Shown: piece by piece, positions 22,229 to 32,528 of the stretch
Layout: the number at the start of each line of letters is the position of its first letter
Position numbering within the stretch: position 1 is the stretch's first letter
Assembly (NCBI GenBank): GCA_022448605.1
Contig: JAKVCM010000059.1
Span: 1-64,000 of the forward strand
From: Puniceicoccaceae bacterium
GTDB lineage: Bacteria; Verrucomicrobiota; Verrucomicrobiia; Opitutales; Coraliomargaritaceae
Direction of reading: 5' to 3'
Length of the DNA stretch: 64,000 nt
Position numbers and translations under genes: made by a program
Notes under the pieces: model-generated
The model's input: only the letters and a program-made list of their open reading frames with translations
Told to the model about the DNA's origin: nothing
The model's database searches: none

Positions 22229-22474
22229 CTACTCGGATGCCTTCTGTTTCTTTTGGTCAGCCAGCACGATCAGAAACATGTTGATCGCGAACCAGAACGT
22301 CGTGGCGATCGGAACCGCTGCGAAGCTTGCTTGCACCTGAGCCCAGAACGGGTCCGGCGAAAAAGTGTAGGGAAGCAAAAGGACCGACATCAGGGCGAAG
22401 ACGCCAATCGATGAAAGCACGCCAAATGCGATCTGTCCCTTGGTCAGCAATTTCTGGTAGGCAATTTGTTGCAT
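22229..22474 (-). CDS. Small two-helix membrane protein, unknown function
   Basis: An 81-residue protein with two predicted membrane helices (about residues 13-35 and 52-72) and a basic-acidic tail ending DQKKQKASE. I do not recognise a family. Its own strong terminator and a location between tatC and secG, on the opposite strand, argue that it is a real gene. A role in membrane transport is not shown by anything except proximity to two translocase genes. Confidence 0.55.
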   Translation of the reverse strand: MQQIAYQKLLTKGQIAFGVLSSIGVFALMSVLLLPYTFSPDPFWAQVQASFAAVPIATTFWFAINMFLIVLADQKKQKASE

Positions 22475-22650
22475 GATGGCCTAGAGCAAAGCCTGCCACT
22501 AGCGACTGTCAAAGCGAAACTCAGCACATTTGTGGATCGGGTGGTGGTTCTGTCGGATCTCATCGGGTATAGGCTCGCAATTTCTCGCTTGAACTCGGCT
22601 GTCGGCTCTCCATTGTTCTGCGCTTTTCGAAATTTCATCCCCCGCAATCC

Positions 22651-23145
22651 ATGGGTGCTCTAATAATCAGTCTTTTAACTCTCGTTCTCATTCTAATCTC
22701 CGGATTCATTGTCCTGCTCGTCCTGATGCAGCGCACGAGTCAGAGTGGGGGAATGGGTGCTGCCCTTGGTGGCGGTGCGGCAGAGTCTGCATTCGGTGCA
22801 GACACCAATAATGTTCTTACGAAGGGAACGATTTACGGAATCATCGCGTTTTTCGTGGTTTCATTGGGACTTTATCTCGTTTACCAAGGCCGCGACGCAG
22901 ACAAGTCGGTCGTGATCGATACTGAAACGCTGATCACTTCGACCGAAGAAGCCGAGGAAACCGCTGAAACCGTGACCGCAGTCGACGCTGCCTTACCTGC
23001 GATCGAGGAAATTGCACTCGATTCGACTGAGGAGGGAACTGTAGAGGCGTCTGCAGAGTCTGAGGAATTGTCTGTCGAAGTTGAGGCACCTGTTGCGCCG
23101 GAAGCTCCGGTCGTTGAAGAAGCCGCTCCGACGCCGTCTAATTAA
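22651..23145 (+). CDS. secG: Preprotein translocase subunit SecG with long acidic tail
   Basis: The first 80 residues are SecG: membrane helix 1 (about 3-25), the conserved loop [20 protein letters not shown] with [13 protein letters not shown], and helix 2 (about 60-78). SecG joins SecY and SecE in the inner-membrane export channel. The remaining 85 residues are rich in Glu, Ala, Thr and Val, with [10 protein letters not shown] and [11 protein letters not shown], and are not part of ordinary SecG proteins (about 75-110 residues). The stop overlaps the next gene's start by 1 nt (TAATG), so the two are co-transcribed. Confidence 0.92.
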   Translation: MGALIISLLTLVLILISGFIVLLVLMQRTSQSGGMGAALGGGAAESAFGADTNNVLTKGTIYGIIAFFVVSLGLYLVYQGRDADKSVVIDTETLITSTEEAEETAETVTAVDAALPAIEEIALDSTEEGTVEASAESEELSVEVEAPVAPEAPVVEEAAPTPSN

Positions 23146-24047
23146 TGTCTACTTCTCCTTGTAATACATCCCTAGTCTTTCTGAAAAGGTCAGCTGCCAC
23201 CGTTCTCGGTGTTGCTGGCCTTTTTTGTATCTTCGCTTCGAGCCCGGTGGTTGCGAAGCAACCGCCGAGCGCCGACAATCGCTATGAGGTGATTGACCCT
23301 GAAGAGGGCGAGCGACGGATGAATATGTTTCGGCGTCAACGTCTGGACGGGGATTATTGTTTCCGCTTTGAGCTCGAGCACCTGCCGCGCCGTGGCAAAA
23401 CCATTCGCTACTACGGGACCATGTGGGGCTCGTGGAATGAACAAGGACCAGTCACTCGAATACAAGTTGCGTCTGAGCCTGGCGTATTGGTTGCGAATGA
23501 TGATAAGCAGATCGAAATGATTTTGCAAAATGGGCCGTCGCCGTATGCGTGGTTGAGAGGTTCTCTGACTGAGGATTTTGTCGAATTGTCTGGCGATGCT
23601 TTGCTGAGTCCTATTTTGCCGGAGATCGTTTACGCACCGTTCGATATGCAGATGCCTTTCCTCTACTGGGATGACTTTAGGTATGAGGGGCCAGTACGGG
23701 TAAAGAGTCGTATCGCGCAGACCTTTCTGATGTTGCCACCCGATGACGTGGGGTGGGCAAACTCAGTGCGCGTGGGTATTGATGACGCGTATAACGCTTT
23801 GCTGCGGATTGAAGTTATGTCGGCGGATTCGGAGCCTAGGTCACAGTTTACAGTGGAGAGTTTCAAGAAGGTGCAGGAGCAGTGGATTGTTAAGCGAATC
23901 ACTCTAAAGGATAATGAGACGGGTGACCGAACGCGCTTTAAAGTGCGGGCTGCGAGTGTAGGGTTGATTCTCCCTGAAGAGATTTTTCTTCCAGAAGTGA
24001 ACGTTAGCTTTCCGACGATTCCGGAAAGTATGTTTGAGATTCTCTAA
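23145..24047 (+). CDS. Exported protein, LolA-like/outer-membrane lipoprotein-sorting type (tentative)
   Basis: A 300-residue protein with a signal peptide (about residues 1-38, ending SSPVVAK). The body is beta-rich, with segments like GDYCFRFELEHLPRRGK, MPFLYWDDFRYEGP and a C-terminal IVKRITLKDNETGDRTRFKV. This pattern resembles the fold of outer-membrane lipoprotein-sorting (LolA-like) proteins, but I cannot point to a decisive motif. It overlaps the secG stop by 1 nt, so its expression is tied to secG. That context fits a role in envelope export, which remains inference. Confidence 0.6.
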   Translation: MSTSPCNTSLVFLKRSAATVLGVAGLFCIFASSPVVAKQPPSADNRYEVIDPEEGERRMNMFRRQRLDGDYCFRFELEHLPRRGKTIRYYGTMWGSWNEQGPVTRIQVASEPGVLVANDDKQIEMILQNGPSPYAWLRGSLTEDFVELSGDALLSPILPEIVYAPFDMQMPFLYWDDFRYEGPVRVKSRIAQTFLMLPPDDVGWANSVRVGIDDAYNALLRIEVMSADSEPRSQFTVESFKKVQEQWIVKRITLKDNETGDRTRFKVRAASVGLILPEEIFLPEVNVSFPTIPESMFEIL

Positions 24048-24081
24048 GTGACAAAGCGCTAGTTCTCGTGCGTGACTGTTC

Positions 24082-24113
<32 letters not shown>

Positions 24114-24151
24114 AATTGCAGCGTTTTGCGTCATCGCCAGCGATATCGTCT

Positions 24152-24904
<753 letters not shown>

Positions 24905-24967
24905 GCCCCATCTGGGTTCATTCTTAGGCTAGGCTTGCTTTTGCTGGGGCAGAAGTCTTTGATCCTG

Positions 24968-25017
24968 CGCTCTCCTGAGTCCGCGTAATCTGCGCTCGAC
25001 TCGGAGAGCGTTTTTTT
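24968..25017 (+). terminator. Terminator-like hairpin directly before aspC
   Basis: CGCTCTCCTGAGTC/GACTCGGAGAGCG (24968-24981 with 24998-25010), with one bulge and a 16-nt loop, is followed by TTTTTTT. It can end the H1-tail gene transcript, 64 nt after its stop. Its U-tract finishes only 4 nt before the aspC start, so it may act as an attenuator for aspC. Confidence 0.85.
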
Positions 25018-25021
25018 ATTC

Positions 25022-26209
25022 ATGTCTGATCAAAACAAACTATCTACTTGGGCCAGTAACATCGCGCCGTCGCCGACGCTGGCTGTTGATGCGAAAGCTA
25101 AAGAGCTGAAAGCCGCGGGCGAAGACGTCTGTGGTTTCGGTGCTGGTGAACCGGATTTCGACACACCGGAGTTCATCAAAGAAGCCTGTGCAAAGGCACT
25201 CGCTGAAGGTAAAACCAAGTATGCTCCGGCACCCGGGATTCCTGCCTTGCGTTCCGCGCTGGCTGAGAAATACCGGAATGACAATGGTGTGGAGGGTGTT
25301 GAGCCTGCACAAATCGTCGTCAGCCCGGGCGGTAAGTATTCCTGCTACCTAGCGATCATGGCAGTGGTCAGCCCTGGGGATGAGGTAATTATTCCGGCGC
25401 CATATTGGGTGAGTTACCCGGAGATGGTTAAACTCGCGGGTGGTACGCCCAAGAGCATTTTTGCCGGGGCGGATGCTGAGTTTAAGATCACACCGGAGCA
25501 GTTGAAGGAGGCGATTACGCCAAAGACTCGCATGGTGATAATAAACAGCCCGTCCAACCCAACCGGTGCGATTTATACCCGCTCTGAGCTCGAAGCGCTC
25601 ACACAAGTCGCTGTCGAGGCAGGCATTTATATCATGTCGGACGAGATCTACGAGTATCTCCTGTATGATGGTGTGGAGCACGTAAGTCCTGCTTCCTTTT
25701 CGAAGGAGGCCGCAGATTCAGTAATTACTGTCGCGGGTTTCAGCAAAACGTTCTCAATGACCGGCTGGCGCCTCGGCACCTTGATGGCACCACCTGCGGT
25801 TGCCAAAGCGGTTGCGAGTATCCAGAGTCAAACGAGTTCGAATGCCACGACCTTTGCTCAGTTTGGTGCCTTGGCTGCGATGGAAGACTGGGACAAGTCG
25901 ATGGCTGCGGTCAGTGAAATGCTCACGGTTTTTGACCGTCGTCGTTTGCGCCTTCTGGAAGGTCTGACTGCAATTGACGGCGTCCAGTGCCCTCGTGCGC
26001 AGGGAGCTTTCTATCTCTTCCCGAATATCGATTCCTTTGGCCTCAGTGCCAATGACTTTGCTGGTCGAATCCTTGAAGAGGAAAAGGTCGCCTTGGTTCC
26101 GGGTGAGGGCTTCGGTGCGCCGGGCTACATCCGCCTGAGCTACGCCATTTCTGACGAGATGATCGAGAAGGGTATCGAACGTATCACTGGCTTTTGCGCA
26201 AAGCTTTAA
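25022..26209 (+). CDS. aspC: Aspartate aminotransferase (class I, subgroup I-beta type)
   Basis: A 395-residue PLP-dependent aminotransferase that interconverts aspartate and oxaloacetate with 2-oxoglutarate; some family members also use prephenate. The N-terminal [15 protein letters not shown] and [14 protein letters not shown] are typical of the I-beta group. NSPSNPTGA carries the substrate-binding Asn, SDEIYEYL the PLP-binding Asp and Tyr, and [13 protein letters not shown] the Schiff-base Lys242. The length is usual. The start lies 4 nt after the U-tract of a strong hairpin, which leaves almost no leader unless transcription starts upstream and reads through. The supply of aspartate fits with carB and other biosynthetic genes, though those are distant. 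Confidence 0.95.
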   Translation: MSDQNKLSTWASNIAPSPTLAVDAKAKELKAAGEDVCGFGAGEPDFDTPEFIKEACAKALAEGKTKYAPAPGIPALRSALAEKYRNDNGVEGVEPAQIVVSPGGKYSCYLAIMAVVSPGDEVIIPAPYWVSYPEMVKLAGGTPKSIFAGADAEFKITPEQLKEAITPKTRMVIINSPSNPTGAIYTRSELEALTQVAVEAGIYIMSDEIYEYLLYDGVEHVSPASFSKEAADSVITVAGFSKTFSMTGWRLGTLMAPPAVAKAVASIQSQTSSNATTFAQFGALAAMEDWDKSMAAVSEMLTVFDRRRLRLLEGLTAIDGVQCPRAQGAFYLFPNIDSFGLSANDFAGRILEEEKVALVPGEGFGAPGYIRLSYAISDEMIEKGIERITGFCAKL

Positions 26210-26216
26210 AGCAAGT

Positions 26217-26243
26217 GCGGACTGCGGTGTCCGCCTTTCTTAT
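26217..26243 (+). terminator. Weak terminator after aspC
   Basis: GCGGAC/GTCCGC with a 6-nt loop is followed by CTTTCTTATT, 8 nt after the aspC stop. The stem is short and the T-run is interrupted. Confidence 0.5.
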
Positions 26244-26249
26244 TCCTAA

Positions 26250-28496
<2,247 letters not shown>

Positions 28497-28530
28497 GAGA
28501 GGTTTCCGCCTCGATCCATTTCCAAATCAC

Positions 28531-28560
28531 AAAAGCCCCGGTCTGCGTCCGGGGCTTTCT
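28531..28560. terminator. Bidirectional terminator between icd and the serine hydrolase
   Basis: AAAGCCCCGG/CCGGGGCTTT with a 7-nt loop has T-runs on both strands and separates two convergent genes. It lies 35 nt after icd and 6 nt after the opposite stop. Confidence 0.88.
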
Positions 28561-28565
28561 GTTAT

Positions 28566-29588
28566 TTAAGCCGATGCGCTCAGATAATGAGATGTAATAT
28601 CGTCGGCTAGACTAAAAGGTGTCTGCGGTAGCCTCCTGTTTAAGACCATGCTAATGGACAGCGAGTTCCCGTTTAAATCAGGGTAATGAAGTGCATAAGT
28701 TGTGTAGCCGGGGCCACTTCCCCCATGCCCGTAAGCAATTCCGAGAGGAGATTTTTTGAAGTGCATTAGCCCTAACCCGTAGGAAGGAATGTTTTCTGCC
28801 GGTGACTCAGCTAGCACTTCGACGGTTTGTGTTATTTCTTCTAAAGATGCTATATGGATGATTTGCTCGTCAAAGAGCGCATCGTAGAAACGAGCAATAT
28901 CGCTTACGGTTGATATGAGGCAACCTGTTGCTATCCAGCCTGGATGATAATCTAGCCTAAAGTCGCCGCTGAATTGATCGTCTTCGCCCTCAAGTAATCT
29001 CAGTTCTGTATCAGGGCGGACAAACGGGTTGGTTTCATTGAGACCACATGGTTTGATAATAACTTTGTCGAGATAGTCATAGTAGGACATTCCGGACTTC
29101 GCCTCAATTAACTCTTTAAGTAGTCCATAACCAGGATTTGAATAGGCCCAGCTTTTTCCCGGATGAAACACGGGCCCCTTGCTAAGCCCGAAACGCATTA
29201 GTTTACTATAGCTCCATGGTTGAGCGGGTGTTGCTTTGACCGCTTCTTGGTAGATTGCGCTGGTGAAGTAATCACCCAGCCCACTCGTGTGATTGAGTAA
29301 CTGACGGACCGTTATATCGGCGGTAATAGATGCCGCAGGCAAAAACGATGACACACTCTCATCTAAGAAATTGCCGTGTCTTTGGCATAGCTTGAGAATG
29401 GCGACGGCGGTAAATGTTTTGGTGATACTGTAGATGTAGTATGGGCGATTGTGCTCTGTTTTCGTGAGGGAGCCCGCGGAGAATGTTTGGATCTGATTAT
29501 TCTCTGAAACGGCAAGCAGCATCCCTTTGCATCCAAGTTTCGGCAAAGAATTCTCGAGTAGCTGCGTGGGTTTAAAGTTCTTAAGCAT
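28566..29588 (-). CDS. Serine hydrolase, class C beta-lactamase/DD-peptidase family
   Basis: A 340-residue member of the beta-lactamase-related serine hydrolases. The nucleophile Ser54 and Lys57 lie in YSITKTFTAVAILKL, the Tyr motif is WAYSNPGYGLLKEL, and the third element is HGGSGPGYTTYAL in place of the KTG box. I see no signal peptide from this start, so a cytoplasmic esterase or peptidase is as likely as a secreted one. The substrate is unknown. Its codon use is more AT-rich than the genes to its left, and it borders the decayed toxin-antitoxin locus, so this stretch may be acquired DNA. Confidence 0.85.
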   Translation of the reverse strand: MLKNFKPTQLLENSLPKLGCKGMLLAVSENNQIQTFSAGSLTKTEHNRPYYIYSITKTFTAVAILKLCQRHGNFLDESVSSFLPAASITADITVRQLLNHTSGLGDYFTSAIYQEAVKATPAQPWSYSKLMRFGLSKGPVFHPGKSWAYSNPGYGLLKELIEAKSGMSYYDYLDKVIIKPCGLNETNPFVRPDTELRLLEGEDDQFSGDFRLDYHPGWIATGCLISTVSDIARFYDALFDEQIIHIASLEEITQTVEVLAESPAENIPSYGLGLMHFKKSPLGIAYGHGGSGPGYTTYALHYPDLNGNSLSISMVLNRRLPQTPFSLADDITSHYLSASA

Positions 29589-29597
29589 GATCTTTGT

Positions 29598-30181
29598 TTA
29601 ATAAAACAAGTTTACCCCATAAGCCTGAAACCACTTATCGTAAGTCACAATGATCGACTTCAGTCGTGTGGTCTGTGCGATGATGATTCGGTCAAAAGGA
29701 TCGGCGTGATGGTCGGGGAGTTGCATTGTTGCCGCGAAATTCGCTGAACTGGCGGGCACTTCAGTCAGGCCGTAGTGGTCGACGCATTGAGACCAGAACG
29801 TTTCGGGCTTGAGGCCTCTGGGGAATTGCAACCCGAACTATGCAAACGGTCTTTTTGAGTGATCGAGTTCTGTTTTTAAGTGGCTAAATACTAGGCACAT
29901 TCCGAATGCTCTAGGAATGTGCTCACCAAAATGGTGCTCAAAAATTCCTTAGGCGCGCAAGGCACATGGCTGCCTGTCAGGCTAGAGCACATTGCGCGCC
30001 CTATTGCATAATCCAGGTTCAAGCTGCAGCGCTTTTGCTTGAGGCAGAGTTCGAAGCAACTGCAGGCCGAGATGTAAACGCAGTCGGCGTCTCTGATGGC
30101 TTGTAGGGCTCTTGTGCTGAGGGGCCTGTCGGCGACTCCAGCGAGTGAGAGGAGGGCGCAGGTGTCGAGGATTACATCCAT
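29598..30181 (-). pseudogene. PIN-domain toxin (VapC type), interrupted by a palindromic repeat
   Basis: The 5' part (30181 down to about 30002) encodes [20 protein letters not shown] through [13 protein letters not shown] and LNLDYAIG, the first half of a PIN-domain ribonuclease with the first acidic residue D6 and E in SCFELCLK. The 3' part (about 29840 to 29598) encodes [20 protein letters not shown] and [16 protein letters not shown], the second half with the remaining acidic residues. Between them about 160 bp of palindromic repeat adds stop codons and shifts frame. Rejoined, the two halves give a toxin of ordinary length, so an intact gene was broken by the repeat. The antitoxin remnant lies directly upstream. 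Confidence 0.82.
29835..30001. repeat. Palindromic repeat inserted in the toxin gene (copy C, different subfamily)
   Basis: This block has three consecutive palindromes: GCACATTCC/GGAATGTGC (29895-29903 with 29914-29922), CACCA/TGGTG (29924-29936) and GGCGCGCAA/TTGCGCGCC (29952-29960 with 29992-30000). It shares the words CTAGAGCACATTGC (29982-29995) with the ends of the element at 13811-14081, and a 21-nt word at 29965-29985 with 6666-6686. No transposase is present. The exact ends are uncertain, because I cannot see a clear target duplication; the boundary is set by where toxin coding sequence stops making sense. Confidence 0.7.
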
Positions 30182-30381
30182 CCTTCGATGTTAGCCGGAT
30201 TGACCGGAGCGGTGCCTTCGTCGGCGCTGAACAGCGGCTTGATTGACCGGCTCTTTGTTTGATGCGGCACCAAGTCGAACCAGGGCTTGCCACTCTTGCA
30301 AATGGTCACCGTCTCACCTGTATTAGCAAGATTGCCATGCTTGCTGAGGTTGCTCTTAGCCTCCCGTGTTGCGACTTTTAT
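30172..30381 (-). pseudogene. Phd/YefM-type antitoxin remnant lacking a standard start codon
   Basis: The frame reads [19 protein letters not shown], then [19 protein letters not shown], the typical N-terminal DNA-binding half of a Phd/YefM antitoxin, and ends GWM after 69 codons. Its stop lies within the toxin start (they overlap by 10 nt), the usual antitoxin-toxin arrangement. The codon at the expected start (30379-30381) is ATA, and a stop precedes it at 30382-30384; no ATG, GTG or TTG is available nearby in frame. It overlaps the end of the SGNH hydrolase gene by 4 nt. Either the ATG was lost, or a rare AUA start is used. Confidence 0.7.
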
Positions 30382-31100
30382 TCACGTGAATCAATTGCTC
30401 CCGTGATCGCCTCTGCTTCGCTCTGAGTGACTGACTTGCTCGTTAGGTTTGCTAGCGGATCATCGCACAGAACTTTAAGAAAAACGCAGGAGATGAGAAA
30501 GGTCCCTTTTGTAGATGGATGGGAGCCGTCTTTTTGGTAAAGGGCCTTGCCCAGAGCTGGGTCCTTCTCTCGAACTGCGGACCAGACTTCTCCGACTGGA
30601 GCGAGAAGTGCATCGTTCTTTCGAGCAGCTTCACGATAGGCCTTTGAGAGTTTTCCCTGCATGGTTTCAAAGTCTGGAAACAAATTCGGGTTTCGAGCGT
30701 CGCCGTCGCGCCGCCCCCATGTTAGATATAGAACAGGCCTTGCGCCCGCGTCTTGGATGATCTCGCAGAGCTCGTTTACTGCTTTGTTGAACGAGGCGGT
30801 GTATTGGCCTCCGAGTGCGGGTGTCTGGCTTTGTTCTTGAAGCACGACAAAGTCCCAATTGCCCGTCTGAATTGTTTGAATAGTTGCTTCCGTCTCGAGG
30901 TGCTGGGTGAGCGTCGCGCCGCCCTTTGTGATAAAGGATAGTTCCGCGTTGCTGTGTGGTGATTGATCGAGAAGTGTAGTTAGGGTCCCTTTGAGAGGTG
31001 CTGTGTAGCTGTTGCCGATGAAGAGAACTCTTGGTTTTGCCGCCTCAACAAGGCCAAGGCAAAGTGTGATTAGTAGGAGTAGGGAGCAGACTTTTTTCAT
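30378..31100 (-). CDS. Secreted SGNH/GDSL-type hydrolase
   Basis: A 240-residue SGNH-fold hydrolase with a signal peptide (about residues 1-21, ending GLVEAA). Block I is [14 protein letters not shown] with the nucleophile Ser31, [13 protein letters not shown] covers the oxyanion region, and block V is [12 protein letters not shown] with Asp191 and His194. This subgroup, with an FIGNSYT-type block I, occurs in polysaccharide-degrading bacteria and often acts as esterase on acylated sugars; the substrate here is unknown. The stop codon overlaps the antitoxin remnant. It is likely exported to the periplasm. Confidence 0.85.
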   Translation of the reverse strand: MKKVCSLLLLITLCLGLVEAAKPRVLFIGNSYTAPLKGTLTTLLDQSPHSNAELSFITKGGATLTQHLETEATIQTIQTGNWDFVVLQEQSQTPALGGQYTASFNKAVNELCEIIQDAGARPVLYLTWGRRDGDARNPNLFPDFETMQGKLSKAYREAARKNDALLAPVGEVWSAVREKDPALGKALYQKDGSHPSTKGTFLISCVFLKVLCDDPLANLTSKSVTQSEAEAITGAIDSRE

Positions 31101-31231
31101 TCAGCGTGAGCCTACGCGTCGCGACCGAACACAACAACCTGGAAGTCTCGTTACGTAGTCTGAAAAGGCGTGTGTCCTCATCATCTAGTTTCCGTGAATC
31201 ACAATATCGACCCCGGAACAGAGTTCCGAGG

Positions 31232-31495
31232 CTACAAGCCCAACGCCGCTTTGATGGCAGGTGCCTTGTTGATCGCAGCTTTGAATTCGCCTACGTCGAA
31301 GTCGGCGACAACAAAGTCGCCGTGCACGAAGGTCGGTGCTTTGGTCTGGCCGCTGATTTGAACCATTTGGTCCATGAAAGGTTTGTTGGAGCGGACCTCG
31401 CGCACTTCGAGGTCGACTTGTTCCTTCTTAAAATAGCTGAGGGCTTGGTCGCACCATGGGCAGCCCGCTTTGACGTAGAGAATTGGTTTACTCAT
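31232..31495 (-). CDS. Glutaredoxin
   Basis: An 87-residue dithiol glutaredoxin: active site CPWC in YVKAGCPWCDQALSYF (Cys12 and Cys15), the cis-proline and glutathione-binding segment TKAPTFVHGDFVVADFD, and the C-terminal helix. It reduces disulfides or glutathione mixed disulfides in the cytoplasm. It follows the hypothetical gene at 31515-31970 by 19 bp on the same strand, so these two and perhaps the gene at 32030 form an operon. Confidence 0.9.
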   Translation of the reverse strand: MSKPILYVKAGCPWCDQALSYFKKEQVDLEVREVRSNKPFMDQMVQISGQTKAPTFVHGDFVVADFDVGEFKAAINKAPAIKAALGL

Positions 31496-31514
31496 CCGGG
31501 TTTGCTAGCCGCGC

Positions 31515-31970
31515 CTAAGCGTAAGCGCCAGCCAGAAGCGACGCGCGTTCCTTCATTTCGATCTCGAGGACACCGGCCCAAGTACGCATGTAGAGCGCTG
31601 CGTTTTCCTTCTTTCCTTTTTCAAGGTAGCGGAAGCCGCCGGGTAGGGCGTTCAGCACTTGTTTGTTGGATAGGTGCTCAAGCTCATTGATGTCGTGGAG
31701 TTCAAGGCCAACCTCAAACATCAGGTCCATGATATCGTCCATGGGCGCCCCACTGGCCGGGCAGTAGTCATTGGCGAACTCGCTCCATTCGTCGAGGTAT
31801 TGCGCACGAGCTGTTTGATAAATTTCTTTTTGGGACAGTGGCGTGATGCACTGCGCGAGGTGTCCACAATTGCAGCGTGCTGGGTTGCCCCAGTTGTAAT
31901 CTGCGCCGTTTTCGATGTTTGCGGCTGCTTCGCGCAGCTTGTCGATGAGTTTTTGTGTTGGGCGTGCCAT
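31515..31970 (-). CDS. Conserved-looking hypothetical protein with a Cys cluster
   Basis: A 151-residue protein I do not recognise. Residues about 27-42 have NWGNPARCNCGHLAQC, a C-x-C-x5-C arrangement that could bind a metal or redox cofactor, and a further Cys lies in FANDYCPASG. The rest is helical and acidic. There is no signal peptide or membrane segment. Codon use is like the neighbours, and it is placed 19 bp from a glutaredoxin gene, which hints at thiol or metal chemistry but no more than that. Confidence 0.6.
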   Translation of the reverse strand: MARPTQKLIDKLREAAANIENGADYNWGNPARCNCGHLAQCITPLSQKEIYQTARAQYLDEWSEFANDYCPASGAPMDDIMDLMFEVGLELHDINELEHLSNKQVLNALPGGFRYLEKGKKENAALYMRTWAGVLEIEMKERASLLAGAYA

Positions 31971-32029
31971 AATCGTCTTTCTTACACGCTAACAGAACCG
32001 AGTCTTACAGGAATGCAAGTGGCTCAAAG

Positions 32030-32479
32030 CTATTCGCTGGTCTCAGTTGGAATCTGATTATTAACCGGAACGGCGAGCACAGGCGTCTTTGTTTTGATCC
32101 AGACGTTTTGCTCTTTAAAAATCTTCGCGCTCACGGCTTCGCAGGCTTCACCGATCGTTTGCACGGGCATGCGGCGACCTTTGGGAGTGGTGTTGAATTC
32201 GTAGGCTGCCGAAATTACTTTCTCAGGTGCGGTGACCATGCTGTCGTCTTCAGGGATCTGCAGAACCCAACCGGTGATATCTTTGTCAGCCATGGATCCG
32301 TCCGGATCGGAAAGCATTACCACAAATTGCTTTTTCACTGGGGGAGGGCGATTGGCCTTTTCTTCCTCCTCCGCTTGAAGCTCCAGCTTGATTTCCTCCA
32401 TGATCGCGCTGATTTTACGAATGTCACTTTCGTTGCGTTGAAGGATAAATTTGAGTGTATCGATATCGATTTTCGGCAT
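32030..32479 (-). CDS. Hypothetical protein, about 149 residues
   Basis: I do not recognise the family. The N-terminal third is a likely coiled coil (FILQRNESDIRKISAIMEEI through AEEEEKANR), followed by a compact region with FVVMLSDPDGSMADKDITGW and VQTIGEACEAVSAKIFKEQN, then a C-terminal VWIKTKTPVLAVPVN. It has no signal peptide. I start at the ATG at 32477-32479, because the 12 residues before it are Arg-rich and unlike the rest. It ends 59 bp from the gene at 31515-31970 and is 49 bp after the M16 peptidase, all on one strand. Confidence 0.55.
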   Translation of the reverse strand: MPKIDIDTLKFILQRNESDIRKISAIMEEIKLELQAEEEEKANRPPPVKKQFVVMLSDPDGSMADKDITGWVLQIPEDDSMVTAPEKVISAAYEFNTTPKGRRMPVQTIGEACEAVSAKIFKEQNVWIKTKTPVLAVPVNNQIPTETSE

Positions 32480-32528
32480 GAGCAGAAGGCTTCTGCGAAA
32501 GCCAGCGGGGCGCAAGTCGGAAGTGATT

